Shown piece after piece: positions 9,418-19,467 of a DNA stretch of 64,000 bases (the first letter of the stretch is position 1; each line of letters begins with the position of its first letter). Source of the stretch: Maribacter halichondriae (GTDB lineage Bacteria; Bacteroidota; Bacteroidia; Flavobacteriales; Flavobacteriaceae); contig NZ_CP107030.1 in the NCBI RefSeq assembly GCF_027474825.1, positions 4,096,001 through 4,160,000 of the forward strand. The letters are read 5' to 3'. A program made the translations under genes and the position numbers. The notes beneath the pieces are model-generated. The model was not told where the DNA came from. It worked only from the letters and a program-made list of their open reading frames with translations, and did not search any database.

Positions 9418-11064
9418 TTACATTTTATTGAAATCCGCTTCCTTCAACACCCAAAAATTGGGATCAAGAACAACCTTTATGGGTTCGAAATCCACTGGAA
9501 GGGTAAATGAATTAAATTTACTATCGACCTGTAAGGTTTTGATAAGCACTTCTTTGTCTCCTGTCCCATATAAGCCTACTTCTATGGGCATCTTAAACAG
9601 ACTCCCATCCTCCTGAACCTGATTAATCCCTATCATGATCTGCTTTTTCTTCGAATCATATTGCCACGCTCCCTTATATTTCAAAGTACCGGGTTTATAG
9701 AGCCATTGCTCAAAAAAGTCCTTAAGATCTAACCCGGTAGCTTCTTCCATTTCCCGTCGAAAATCATCAGTGGTTGCGTTTGAATCCTTATATTTTTTAT
9801 AATACGATTGTATGACCTTCCAGAAAACATCCGTGCCAACAACACCGCGTAGCATATGTAGGATCCAACTTCCTTTTTGATAGGTCTGTACGCTGGTTAC
9901 CTTTGACATATCGGTAAGATTGTCATGGACAATACGGTACTCCGGATGCTTCACATAAAAATCATCTACTGTTTTTTTGCTTTTTGCGAGTCCCTCCATA
10001 AAAGCATCATGGCCGTATTCATGTTCGATAAAGAGTAAGGTAAAATACGTGGCAAAACCTTCACTCAGCCAGACATCGTCCCAATCATATTCGGTTACGG
10101 CATTCCCGAACCACTGATGCGCAATTTCGTGTATGACTACATTCCGCCAACGCTCATTTCTATCGCCTACGACCGAGTTGTCGCCGTATAGAATGGCCGA
10201 AGCGGCTTCCATGCCACCGCCGACACTATTCGATTGTATGTTGGCCAGTTTTTCATACGAAAAGGGCCCAATTCGAACGCTGTAAAACTCCAATGCACTT
10301 TTTGTTGGGACTGCAAAATCATAAAACCCGGCATCCCTATCTTGTGGATACACCCATGTTTCAATGGATTTTCCCTCAAATTCATCCACATACTGGACTG
10401 CAAATTTCGCAACGCCCAAGACATATAGCCAAGTGGCAATCGGAACGGATTGTTTCCAATAGGTAAGACGATTTCCATTTGCCAAATCGGTTTCTTCGAT
10501 TTTCAATCCGTTGGATATGACTTGGTAGTGGGCCGGAGCAGTAACGATAAACTCACAAGTTGCCTTGTCATACGGGTGGTCAATGGTAGCCAGCCAATTT
10601 CTGCCCTTGTCGGGCCAATTGTCACTAAAAAATGTTCGATCACCATATTTATTATCCGCGATCTTAAGGCCCGTAACGGGAACACCTTTATAGGTAACCG
10701 TATAGCTAGTGCGCTGATTCAAAGTTGATGGCACAGGAAGTTTAATTATCAGGGCATCATTTTCATGGGTGTACTCCAACGTTCTGCCTTCGGAAACCAC
10801 TTTACTGACTACCATGCCTTTATTTCCCAGCTTTTCGGAAGCCTTGATCAAATCAAGCCGCAACATGGTTACATCTTCGGCCAAGTATCGGATGTCAATA
10901 GTTTCTTCGCAACGGATTTCATCAGTAGTATCCGATAAACTGATTCTGAACGTGTAGTTTATCGCATCGATATTCGGGTTTTTCGGATAATTGTCCGAAA
11001 GGGGAGATGCCATACCAGTACATAGCGGTGCGAAAAGGATTGTCAATAAAAACCAATTTTTCAT
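9418..11064 (-). CDS. M1 family zinc aminopeptidase (secreted)
   Basis: 548 residues with a signal peptide (KNWFLLTILFAPLCTGMAS). The zinc site is His312-Glu313-x-x-His316 with Glu335 in the LSEGFATYF block eighteen residues on, exactly the M1 gluzincin spacing. The exopeptidase motif appears as GGGMEAAS instead of the usual GxMEN, so substrate binding may differ. The N-terminal half is the M1 beta saddle, and the long C-terminal ERAP-like domain is absent. It is the second gene of an apparent operon with the Xaa-Pro aminopeptidase (36-base gap), suggesting joint trimming of peptides in the periplasm or outside the cell. Confidence 0.9.
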   Translation of the reverse strand: MKNWFLLTILFAPLCTGMASPLSDNYPKNPNIDAINYTFRISLSDTTDEIRCEETIDIRYLAEDVTMLRLDLIKASEKLGNKGMVVSKVVSEGRTLEYTHENDALIIKLPVPSTLNQRTSYTVTYKGVPVTGLKIADNKYGDRTFFSDNWPDKGRNWLATIDHPYDKATCEFIVTAPAHYQVISNGLKIEETDLANGNRLTYWKQSVPIATWLYVLGVAKFAVQYVDEFEGKSIETWVYPQDRDAGFYDFAVPTKSALEFYSVRIGPFSYEKLANIQSNSVGGGMEAASAILYGDNSVVGDRNERWRNVVIHEIAHQWFGNAVTEYDWDDVWLSEGFATYFTLLFIEHEYGHDAFMEGLAKSKKTVDDFYVKHPEYRIVHDNLTDMSKVTSVQTYQKGSWILHMLRGVVGTDVFWKVIQSYYKKYKDSNATTDDFRREMEEATGLDLKDFFEQWLYKPGTLKYKGAWQYDSKKKQIMIGINQVQEDGSLFKMPIEVGLYGTGDKEVLIKTLQVDSKFNSFTLPVDFEPIKVVLDPNFWVLKEADFNKM

Positions 11065-11099
11065 AGGCTGGGTTTCATAGGGTATTTTCGATTCAACAA

Positions 11100-12551
11100 C
11101 TAGTTTTTGAAAGGTAGTTGGGTTGGAGGATGAAATTCAATCAATCCTTTCTCTTTGATTGTCTTTTCGACATCTTCTATTGACGAAGGCACAAACGCAC
11201 TTAAGTTTTCCACACCATCTTCAGTGACCAAGGCCATATCCTCAATGCGGATGTACAAACGTTCTTCAGGAATCCAAATCATCGGGTCAATGGTAAAAAC
11301 CATGCCTGGCCGAAGGGGAGTGCGATGAACGATTCCCACGTCATGTACCGCCATACCCACAGGATGTTGAAAATGACCTCTAAACTTTATTCCTTGTTCC
11401 ACCGCTTTTAAATGATTGGGGTTGGCAAATGTTTTGCCTTTTAGATACTCTTTCATGTCAGCCGCAGCCTGATCCAATACGTCATTCGAAGTTACGCCTG
11501 GTTTGATGTATTTAAAAAGGGCATCTCTATAGGCTACGATATAATCATACAAAGCTTTTTGAGCCTTGTCAAATTTTCCGTTCACAGGCCAGATTCGAGT
11601 GACATCGCTGGTGTAGTAGCGGTAATCGGGAGCATAGTCCATTAATACCAAATCTCCATCATTGAGAACATCCGTTTTATGAAAATAATGTCCAAAATAA
11701 GCATTGGTTCCCCCTCCAATAATAGAGGCGTAGCCATCGCCACGAGATCCGTTCAAATGGAAAACATATTTAGCCGCAGCATCGAGTTGATATTCATAAA
11801 CACCTAGTTTGGTGGAACGCATAGCTTCCATAATTCCTAATCCGGCAATTTGGGTGGCTTTTCGAATCAGTTCGATTTCTTCTTTACTTTTAATAAGTCG
11901 CATTTCATCCAATAGCGGAGAAAGATCACGAATTTCAAATTGTGGAAATTGAGAATTTATTTGCTGTACGAACAAGGATTCTTTGGTAACACTAGCATCC
12001 CAAGGGTCCGCAGCGGCCCTGGCCTGACCGTACAACAACTCGTCTCGACTGTCATTACCCGTTTCAGCAGGACTTAAAGGGGTATACAATAGAGGAGGGG
12101 CCGATTTAATTAATCCGGTTCGGAGGAGGTCAGAAGATAGAAATTCATATCCTTTTACCTCATCTACTCCGGTAAGTTCTTTTACCAAATCTTTGTCTTC
12201 CGCAGATAGTATTTTTCCTTGTCCATTTTCCCTGCCCTCGTCTCTATGTGGCAGATATACTATGGTTTTTTTGTTTTTTCCGTTTAATAAGAGATAGGCA
12301 TGATCCGTTTCTAACCCCGTTAGGTAATAAAAAGTATTCGTTTGCCTAAAAATACTGAATCCCGCGTGCCCACTTGCACCCTGAATTAGCGCTATGGCAT
12401 TGTTGCCAATGGCATCTAGTATGGTCGATCTTCGCTCGGCAAAATTTTCAACCGAGAAATCGGTTTGGTAGTGGTGATTATCTTGAGCTGTGCCGGTACC
12501 TATGTAAAGTAGTAACAAGAGGACTAAGAATGGCTTGATTATATTTCTCAT
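11100..12551 (-). CDS. Xaa-Pro aminopeptidase (M24, aminopeptidase P type), exported
   Basis: 483 residues with a signal peptide (RNIIKPFLVLLLLLYIGTG). An N-terminal creatinase-like domain (about 30-200) precedes the pita-bread M24 domain. The dinuclear metal ligands are visible in MDYAPDY, YYTSDVTRIW, HPVGMAVHD, FTIDPM and IRIEDMAL. The enzyme removes N-terminal residues preceding proline. Export distinguishes it from the cytoplasmic housekeeping PepP. It is upstream of the M1 peptidase in the same operon. Confidence 0.92.
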   Translation of the reverse strand: MRNIIKPFLVLLLLLYIGTGTAQDNHHYQTDFSVENFAERRSTILDAIGNNAIALIQGASGHAGFSIFRQTNTFYYLTGLETDHAYLLLNGKNKKTIVYLPHRDEGRENGQGKILSAEDKDLVKELTGVDEVKGYEFLSSDLLRTGLIKSAPPLLYTPLSPAETGNDSRDELLYGQARAAADPWDASVTKESLFVQQINSQFPQFEIRDLSPLLDEMRLIKSKEEIELIRKATQIAGLGIMEAMRSTKLGVYEYQLDAAAKYVFHLNGSRGDGYASIIGGGTNAYFGHYFHKTDVLNDGDLVLMDYAPDYRYYTSDVTRIWPVNGKFDKAQKALYDYIVAYRDALFKYIKPGVTSNDVLDQAAADMKEYLKGKTFANPNHLKAVEQGIKFRGHFQHPVGMAVHDVGIVHRTPLRPGMVFTIDPMIWIPEERLYIRIEDMALVTEDGVENLSAFVPSSIEDVEKTIKEKGLIEFHPPTQLPFKN

Positions 12552-12729
12552 AAAGTCAGTTTAGTTTTGAATGTATTATGGGAGTACTTCGAAACCCCAT
12601 AATTTTCCTGATGAAATCGATACTTGCTAATGTAATAAAAATAGGGGGAAAGGAATGTGTGAGACTGGGTACAGTTTCATGGTTATCAATGAAAATCTGA
12701 AAAAATCTGCTACCTTCCCCTTGTTAAAA

Positions 12730-14091
12730 ATGACAATAATGAATTTGAAAGACAATAATACGAACTCTAGAAGAACTTTTGTCAAGACTACGGCTACCGT
12801 AATGACCACCATACCCTTTTTGCCAGTGTTAGGCAATATTGCACCTTCCACAAAGGCCCTCAAACTTGCCGAAAAATATCGAGGAGAACTGCTTGATCTA
12901 TTGCAAAAATTAATTAAGGTGCAAAGTATTGAGGGAGAATCTGCGGCCAATGCACAGCAGATAGTAAAGGACTATTTATCGAGACTTCCCTATCGTATCG
13001 AAGAAAGTGGGGATCGACCAAGTTTATACAAAGACCATGCAGAATATATGGAGCCTAATCCAGCTGGTGATGGCCCTTTCGTCAATGTAGTAGGATGGCC
13101 TAAAAAGCCTAAAGAAAAACAGTATGCCATGTTTTCGCATATTGATACCCATTCCATTGAGAAAGGATGGTCAACTGACCCATTTGAACCCAAACTGATT
13201 GGTAATAGACTTTACGGATTAGGGACCTCTGATGATAAGGGAGGTGTCGCTGCTATGCTCGTAGCAGCCAAAATTCTGGCCGATACTAAAAAACCATTGC
13301 CCGTAGTAATGAGTTTGCACGGAAAAGGTGGTGGGAGTCGAGGAAGCCTGCCCATATTTGAAAGGATACGAAACACCGACCACAATATTGGTGCAGTGCT
13401 TTATGTGCATCCTGCTGAAACAGGTAGGGGATTGGAGGATATAAAAAATTCCGTACAGGGCATTGCCGATTTACAGTTGAACATGACAGGATGGAGGGGA
13501 ACGCCTTTAGAAATTGGTAGTATCGATTCCGCCGAATGGAAGGATGGCGGATGTGCCTTAGACCGTAGTTTGGAGTTGTTGGAACTCCTGAAGGAAACCG
13601 TTTTTAAGGACGTACTGGTCAATATCGGAATTATCGAGGGTGGCGACCGGATTGGATCAATAGCAGATGAAGTCACAATAACCTTTAGACTCAAGTTCAC
13701 TGGAAAGCATACCTGGAAGGCTTTGGTCGATGAAGCGAAGCAAGCCATTGATGCATTCGTAAAATCGAAGTCCAATGGCGAAAATAGTTACAAGGCCAAT
13801 CTTAAAAGTGTCGGTTACATGACCAATCCCGGTGCAGCCGATTGGGAAGCACCTGAAAGCAAGGTATTACGTGAATCAATCACCAAAGTTACTGGGCAAG
13901 CGCCAAAAGCTTACCCGAATCACTATGCCGGGGATATTCGCTATCCGATACGTTTGTTGGGCGTACCCGCTTATGGTATAGGCTCTTTGGGCGGTAATTT
14001 TTATTTACCCGATGAATGGGTAGACATTGATGATCTCGTGAAGTTGGTCGCCGTCCTGATCGATACGATAGGTGGTTGGAACACGCTTTAA
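12730..14091 (+). CDS. M20 metallopeptidase-like protein lacking canonical catalytic ligands
   Basis: About 453 residues from the ATG at 12730 (12739 is equally possible), with a Tat signal SRRTFVKTTATVM. The M20 fold is evident: FSHIDTH, LYGLGTSDDKGGVAAML, the central dimerisation domain and a C-terminal GNFYLPDEWVDIDDLV block. However, the Glu-Glu pair that provides the general base and bridging ligand is GKGGGSRGS here, the third-ligand region reads YVHPAETG, and the final histidine position is tyrosine. The protein may bind metal differently or not act as a peptidase. A fragment of a paralogue lies at 17008-17142. Confidence 0.8.
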   Translation: MTIMNLKDNNTNSRRTFVKTTATVMTTIPFLPVLGNIAPSTKALKLAEKYRGELLDLLQKLIKVQSIEGESAANAQQIVKDYLSRLPYRIEESGDRPSLYKDHAEYMEPNPAGDGPFVNVVGWPKKPKEKQYAMFSHIDTHSIEKGWSTDPFEPKLIGNRLYGLGTSDDKGGVAAMLVAAKILADTKKPLPVVMSLHGKGGGSRGSLPIFERIRNTDHNIGAVLYVHPAETGRGLEDIKNSVQGIADLQLNMTGWRGTPLEIGSIDSAEWKDGGCALDRSLELLELLKETVFKDVLVNIGIIEGGDRIGSIADEVTITFRLKFTGKHTWKALVDEAKQAIDAFVKSKSNGENSYKANLKSVGYMTNPGAADWEAPESKVLRESITKVTGQAPKAYPNHYAGDIRYPIRLLGVPAYGIGSLGGNFYLPDEWVDIDDLVKLVAVLIDTIGGWNTL

Positions 14092-14163
14092 TTCTTCGCA
14101 CAGCTGGCAATTGATCGGAAGTCCGTATTTTTAGATAAATATTCCAAATAATTTATCATTCCC

Positions 14164-15366
14164 ATGCGAAATAGATATTCTACAATAAAACTGATGCTTT
14201 TAGTGATGGTGTTCGGCATCTTCACATCTTGTAAGGAAAAAAAGGAAGTAAAACCACAGGAAACACCGGTAGTTCAATATGATGAACCTGAATCGAAATT
14301 GCCGATTGACCGATTGCGATTACCTGAAGGATTCAAGATCGAAGTCTATGCCGATAGTATCGATGGGGCCCGATCCATGGCCATGGGGGCAAATGGAACC
14401 CTTTTTGTTGGTACGCGCAATGAAAATACCGTCTATGCCATTCAAGATCGCGACCATGATTTTCGGGCCGATAATGTCATTATTCTGGATACTGCCTTTT
14501 CCATGCCCAACGGAATCGCTTACAAAGATGGCTCCCTCTATGTTGCCGAGGTGAATAGGCTGTTGCGCTACGATAGTATAGAAACGAAACTGAACAATCC
14601 GCCGAAACCGGTGGTGGTCTATGATGATTATCCCACCGAGTTTCATCATGGCTGGAAATACATTGCATTTGGCCCTGATGATAAACTGTACGTTCCGGTG
14701 GGAGCGCCCTGTAATATTTGTGATTCTACGGTAACCGATAAAAGATTTGCGACCATTACCCGAATGGATCCTGATGGAAGCAATCGTGAGATTTATGCAA
14801 ATGGCGTGCGAAATTCAGTAGGTTTTACATGGCATCCCAAGACGGGTGAAATGTATTTTACCGACAATGGGCGTGATATGCTTGGCGATGATATTCCGCC
14901 TTGCGAACTGAATCGTGTGACCAAGGCCGGACAACATTTCGGTTATCCATTTTGTCATGGAGGGGTGGTCAAAGACCCTGAATTCGGCGACCAACGCCCT
15001 TGTTCCGAATTCGTTGCTCCCGTTCAAGCCTTGGGCGCCCACGTTGCCCCGTTGGCCGTAAAATTCGATACGGGTGACATGTTTCCCGAAAAATATAAAC
15101 AATACGCTTTTATCGCCGAACATGGTTCTTGGAACCGTTCCAAAAAGGTGGGATATAAAGTCGCTTTGGTACAATTGGAAAACGGAGAGGCCATAGCTTA
15201 CGAAACATTCTTAGAGGGATGGCTGGACGAAGAATCTCAAGAACGTTTTGGTCGGCCTGTCGATTTGTTGTTTTTAGAAGATGGGTCCTTATTGATTTCC
15301 GATGATTTCGGGGATGCGATTTACCGGGTTACCTATGAAGGAGCACAATTGGCGAGTCGTTCTTAA
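14164..15366 (+). CDS. Sorbosone-dehydrogenase-like (PQQ-type) propeller lipoprotein
   Basis: 400 residues with a lipoprotein signal (VFGIFTSCKEKK). The six-bladed propeller begins LRLPEGFKIEVYAD and has the family landmarks GRDMLGDDIPPCELN, GYPFCHGG and FIAEHGSWNRS. Relatives are annotated as L-sorbosone dehydrogenases or soluble aldose/glucose-type dehydrogenases that use PQQ in the periplasm. Substrate and cofactor use are not proven. It is 72 bases after the M20-like gene on the same strand. Similar propeller enzymes recur at 24365-25893 and 40378-41589 in this window. Confidence 0.85.
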   Translation: MRNRYSTIKLMLLVMVFGIFTSCKEKKEVKPQETPVVQYDEPESKLPIDRLRLPEGFKIEVYADSIDGARSMAMGANGTLFVGTRNENTVYAIQDRDHDFRADNVIILDTAFSMPNGIAYKDGSLYVAEVNRLLRYDSIETKLNNPPKPVVVYDDYPTEFHHGWKYIAFGPDDKLYVPVGAPCNICDSTVTDKRFATITRMDPDGSNREIYANGVRNSVGFTWHPKTGEMYFTDNGRDMLGDDIPPCELNRVTKAGQHFGYPFCHGGVVKDPEFGDQRPCSEFVAPVQALGAHVAPLAVKFDTGDMFPEKYKQYAFIAEHGSWNRSKKVGYKVALVQLENGEAIAYETFLEGWLDEESQERFGRPVDLLFLEDGSLLISDDFGDAIYRVTYEGAQLASRS

Positions 15367-15629
15367 AGCAAGATTTTTATGACATACTGAATTTCAAGCA
15401 GGGCTAAAAAACATTTTTTATATGTGAATTGTGTTTCATTTTTCTAGCCTCTTCAACACTACTATGGCTCTGTGGTTACTCAGATTTGGCTCCAGTAAGC
15501 TTTTAGGGTCTCCTCATTTTTCTCGTGATAATCATCGGTTCGCTTATGCTTATATCGAGTAGCGATGTGTAATCAAGTTTATATTAAATCCGATTAAATT
15601 CCTCTATATTTAAGCTTGCCGTATTTCAA

Positions 15630-16745
15630 ATGAAGAGAACCTTAGTAAAGTTCAGGAATAGCAGGTTTCGTAAAATTATCAGGAGATACGAAAAATATGC
15701 CCCGATTACGTTTTTTATAGGAGGATTCATATTTGACACCTTGACCTTGGGCCGTGTCGATAGATTCTATGACCTTGTTGTTCTTTGCCTCCATATGTCT
15801 TTCCTGACCTTGGCCCTTTATCTCTATAATCTTGTGGATGATGGAGAATGGAAGAATACATGGTTGGAACGCTAGGAAGAATTTCTTCCCTTGGCAATAC
15901 AGTTTTCCTTTGGGGGACTCTCAAGTGCCTATGTTGTATATTTTGCTAGAAGTGTTTCGCTATCAAAGACCATTTCGTTTTTTATTATCCTGATAGCACT
16001 ACTTTGTGCGAATGAGTTTCTTAAAAAACGGATATCTAACAAATATTTGCAGTTCAGCGTTTATTTTTTCATAAGTTTTACCTTTTTCGCCTTTATGGCT
16101 CCGGTTTTCATCAAATCAATGAATACCCAAATTTTTATATTTTCAGGCCTTATTAGTTTGGCCTCTACGCTCGCATTGATTGCTATTATTTTTACCAGAA
16201 GTCCGAGTACCCGAAAAGAAGTTAAGCGCGGGAAGCTCTTCGGAATCATCATATTCGTTTATGTATTAATTAATGTGTTTTATTTCTTTCGCCTTATTCC
16301 ACCGGTACCGCTTGCGTTGGACCAAGGTATTGTTGCACATGATATTCGAATGGAAAATGGCAACTATATTGTCACTTATGAAACAGATGAGTGGTACGTT
16401 TTTTGGCGAGACCATCGCTTAGCATTTAACTTTGGGCCCAATGATCGGGTTTATATTTATTCTTCGATTTTTGCACCCACAGATTTAAAAAAATCCATGA
16501 TCCATCGATGGCAATGGTACAACGAAAGCACTTCTGAATGGGAGATTGTCGAAGATATTGGTTATGATATCACCGGAGGAAGAAATGACGGTTTTCGAGG
16601 GTACACCTACAAGAGCAACGTAAAACCCGGAATTTGGAAAGTTGCGATAATAACGGACGAAGAGCTGCTTCTGGGTGTAATTGATTTTGAAATTGTGTCT
16701 AGTTCCATAGAAAGTCCAAAACGTTTGACCGTGAAAAAGTTCTAA
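15630..16745 (+). pseudogene. DUF2914 membrane protein with an in-frame TAG stop
   Basis: Two open segments (15630-15875 and 15891-16745) are in the same frame and are separated only by TAG at 15873-15875 (codon 82). Read through, the protein has about eight membrane helices (IGGFIFDTLTLGR early, FGGLSSAYVVYFARS after the stop) and a C-terminal soluble DUF2914 domain (HRWQWYNESTSEWEIV, then GYTYKSNVKPGIWKV). That is the family's standard order. A Tyr codon at the stop would fit WLER-x-EEFLPLAIQF. Either the gene is newly inactivated or the base is an error. Re-initiation at 15891 would leave a protein lacking the first helices. Confidence 0.75.
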
Positions 16746-16779
16746 CACTTTTCAATGCCCAATGATGTGAGTAAATAGG

Positions 16780-17010
16780 GAATACCTTGACAATTTAGGG
16801 CCTCGACGGCATTTTGCCTGTGTGGATTTTTCGGATGTAAGTGGTGATGTCTACGATATGGACTTTCATCTTGAGTGCGATCCTGTTACTATGTCGGTTT
16901 CGGAAACAACCTTGCATAGGCTCAATGGCAAACCTTTCTAAACCTGGAAAAAGCGCAAAGACATAACTTGGTAGAGACAGCCTCTCGAAAACACATCAAA
17001 TGATTTTTTG
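16780..17010 (+). pseudogene. Relic of a paralogue of the transglutaminase-like lipoprotein (N-terminal domain)
   Basis: Conceptual translation gives NLGPRRHFACVD, SGDVYDMDFHLE and LNGKPF followed by stops. It aligns without gaps to the N-terminal domain of the gene at 26158-27545. Bases 16792-16823 are identical to 26419-26450 (32 of 32), with mutations, including nonsense codons, accumulating further on. It has no start and ends abruptly at a junction with the next relic near 17008. This is a decayed duplicate, not a functional gene. Confidence 0.85.
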
Positions 17011-17142
17011 CGCGTCCCGGCTTATGGCATTGGGTACATAGGCGGAAATTTTTATATGCCCCATTAATGTTGAGATATTGACGATCTTGTTAAAATTATG
17101 ACTGTACTTATACGGACCTTGAATGGATGGGATAGGCGTTAA
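17008..17142 (+). pseudogene. Relic of the C-terminus of an M20-like paralogue
   Basis: Translation reads RVPAYGIGYIGGNFYMPH, stop, then DIDDLVKIMTVLI and NGWDRR before a terminal stop at 17140-17142. It matches the last 45 or so codons of the M20-like gene at 12730-14091 (GVPAYGIGSLGGNFYLPDEW). It is joined in the same orientation and frame to the preceding relic. The intact parents share the 9-base string TTTGTTGGG exactly at the corresponding fusion point (26631-26639 and 13953-13961), which suggests microhomology-mediated joining. Confidence 0.85.
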
Positions 17143-17282
17143 AAGTACTTTTTGATGATTCGCGTAAGTCTAGTTTGGCACCTTATACCTTAGTTCCTTT
17201 TGCTGATCCCAATACTTGATACATGAGCATTCTTGCCCGCCCCATCTTTTTTATTAGCTTTAGGCTACTTAAATCAAAACTA

Positions 17283-18980
17283 ATGAAGACTCTTTTTACA
17301 CTCTTTTTATGGCTACTACTAACATGTACTAGCTGGGCGCAAGACCGTCTTACTGGAGAAACTTTTACGACGCGCTCAGAGATAATGGCCCGGAATGGCA
17401 TGGCGGCGACCAGTCAACCTTTGGCGACCCAAGTGGCCATCGATATATTGAAAAAAGGCGGTACGGCTATGGACGCAGCTATTGCGGCAAATGCTATGTT
17501 AGGTTTGGTAGAGCCAGCGAGTTGTGGTATTGGAGGTGATATTTTTGCCATCGTTTGGGATGCAAAAGAAGAAAAACTCTATGGTTTCAATGGTAGTGGT
17601 AGGGCTCCGAAGTCTTTGACCATCGATTATTTTATGGAAAAGGAAATGAAATACGTTCCTTTTTATGGACCACTTCCGGTTTCCGTTCCGGGTTGTGTCG
17701 ATGGCTGGTTTGCTTTACATCAGAAGTTTGGAAAATTACCTATGGCAGCATTACTTCAGCCAGCTATATCGTATGGTCGGGAAGGTTTTCCGGTATCGGA
17801 GGTCATCGCATATGAAATGGATTCCAGTTATGAAGGGCTAAAAGACCAACCCGGATTTGCTGAAACCTATATGCCTAATGGTAGACCTCCGGAGAAAGGT
17901 GAAGTCTTTAAGAACCCAGATTTGGCTAGCACCTATGAAAAAATAGCTAAAGGTGGCCGAGATGCCTTTTACAAAGGTGATATTGCCAGAACCATCGATA
18001 AGTACATGAAAAAGCATGGTGGTTTTTTATCGTTTGATGATTTGGCCGGCCATACCTCCAATTGGATCGAGCCCGTATCGGTAAATTATCGCGGTTATGA
18101 TGTTTGGGAATTACCCCCCAATGGCCAGGGTACCGCAGCACTCCAAATGCTCAATATCCTCGAAGGGTATGATATCGCTTCCATGGGTTTTGGCAGTACG
18201 GAATATCTGCATGTATTGACCGAAGCAAAAAAATTGGCCTATGAAGACCGAGCTAAATTCTATGCTGATCCAGAATTTAACAAGATTCCTTTAACGCAAC
18301 TTTTAACGAAAGAATATGCGGCGAAGCAACGCGCACTTATAGCTGCAGAAAAAGCGGCAAAAACATATCCCGCAGGGGATTTTGAAATAGAGACCGGAAA
18401 TACTACCTATTTGACTGTGGCCGACAAAGAAGGCAATATGGTTTCTTTGATCCAAAGTATATATTCGGAATTTGCTTCAGGTATGGTACCCGATGGACTG
18501 GGTTTTGTGCTCCAAAACCGCGGACAGATGTTCAATGTTCAGGATAAGGACCATGCCAATGCCCTAGAACCGGGCAAACGACCTTTTCATACCATCATTC
18601 CAGCTTTTATTACGAAAAATGGAAAACCTTGGGTCAGTTTCGGACTCATGGGCGGTGCGGTACAGCCCCAAGGCCATGCCCAGATTGTTGCTAATATCGT
18701 AGACTTTGGTATGAATCTACAAGAGGCAGGTGATGCGCCCCGTATGCGCCATCGGGGCAGTTCACAACCGACAGGTTCGAAAATGACCAATGGCGGTACG
18801 CTAAACTTGGAAAGCGGATTTGATTATAAGACCATTCGAGAACTACGCAAAAAAGGACATAACATCGAATTTGCCGTGGGCATCTATGGGGGCTATCAAG
18901 CCATTGGTATAGATGTTGAAAATAAAGTCTACTCGGGTGCCTCGGAATCAAGAAAGGATGGACAGGCTGCCGGATATTGA
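17283..18980 (+). CDS. ggt: Gamma-glutamyltransferase (glutathione hydrolase)
   Basis: 565 residues from the ATG at 17283, which is followed directly by a signal peptide (KTLFTLFLWLLLTCTSWAQ). The upstream ATG at 17223 would add 20 residues and is less likely. The autoprocessing nucleophile is Thr374 in GNTTYLTVADKEGNMVS. The small-subunit glycine motif is seen as GLMGGAVQPQGHAQ. The enzyme cleaves gamma-glutamyl bonds, such as those of glutathione, in the periplasm. It fits the surrounding group of peptidase genes. Confidence 0.93.
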   Translation: MKTLFTLFLWLLLTCTSWAQDRLTGETFTTRSEIMARNGMAATSQPLATQVAIDILKKGGTAMDAAIAANAMLGLVEPASCGIGGDIFAIVWDAKEEKLYGFNGSGRAPKSLTIDYFMEKEMKYVPFYGPLPVSVPGCVDGWFALHQKFGKLPMAALLQPAISYGREGFPVSEVIAYEMDSSYEGLKDQPGFAETYMPNGRPPEKGEVFKNPDLASTYEKIAKGGRDAFYKGDIARTIDKYMKKHGGFLSFDDLAGHTSNWIEPVSVNYRGYDVWELPPNGQGTAALQMLNILEGYDIASMGFGSTEYLHVLTEAKKLAYEDRAKFYADPEFNKIPLTQLLTKEYAAKQRALIAAEKAAKTYPAGDFEIETGNTTYLTVADKEGNMVSLIQSIYSEFASGMVPDGLGFVLQNRGQMFNVQDKDHANALEPGKRPFHTIIPAFITKNGKPWVSFGLMGGAVQPQGHAQIVANIVDFGMNLQEAGDAPRMRHRGSSQPTGSKMTNGGTLNLESGFDYKTIRELRKKGHNIEFAVGIYGGYQAIGIDVENKVYSGASESRKDGQAAGY

Positions 18981-19008
18981 CATGTTATTCAAGTCAGGAT
19001 CGATGAAC

Positions 19009-19179
19009 CTATTCTTTTTTTAATGCCTCCAAACGTTTCATTATCTCGTCCGCTTCCGCGGCCTTAGCATCACTTTTAGAACGATTTATAGTGGATAGTT
19101 CAAAAGACTCCTTCATGAGTTTTTCGTAGGTTGCCTGCAACTTTTCTTTCTCTGATTTCTTTTTAAAAATTCCGAACAT
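19009..19179 (-). CDS. Lacal_2735 family small protein
   Basis: A 56-residue ORF beginning MFGIFKKKSEKEKLQATYEK and ending EIMKRLEALKKE. It is highly charged and predicted to form a helical hairpin. The opening FGxFKKKSExEKLQ and the internal LSTINRSKSDAKAAEADEI match the short flavobacterial family named after Lacal_2735. Its function is unknown. It stands alone, converging on the gamma-glutamyltransferase gene. The 288 bases upstream to the next gene show no further feature. Confidence 0.8.
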   Translation of the reverse strand: MFGIFKKKSEKEKLQATYEKLMKESFELSTINRSKSDAKAAEADEIMKRLEALKKE

Positions 19180-19467
19180 AGTTTTTGTTTTGAAGATACC
19201 GCTTAGCTTTTATATACACCAAGGTTTTAACGCAAAAAAGCACGTCCAGTTTTTTCATCCACTAGATTACCAAGATCGAATATTTATTCTGTAAGGTGAC
19301 CGTGTAAGGAATCCTTGTCTGCATTGGCACATTGCTTAACTACTAGGCTCTTAACAATTCGTATTCAATTTGGAAGCATCACGGTTAAATATTCCACAAC
19401 AATTACAAATGCGATTCGTTATTTGTATATACCCTTCGATTTATGAGGGCGCCCCAACGGTTTTATT

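Noticed and set aside
15367..15629. Possible small RNA or terminator after the sorbosone-dehydrogenase-like gene
   Set aside because: AT-rich sequence with no convincing stem followed by T residues.
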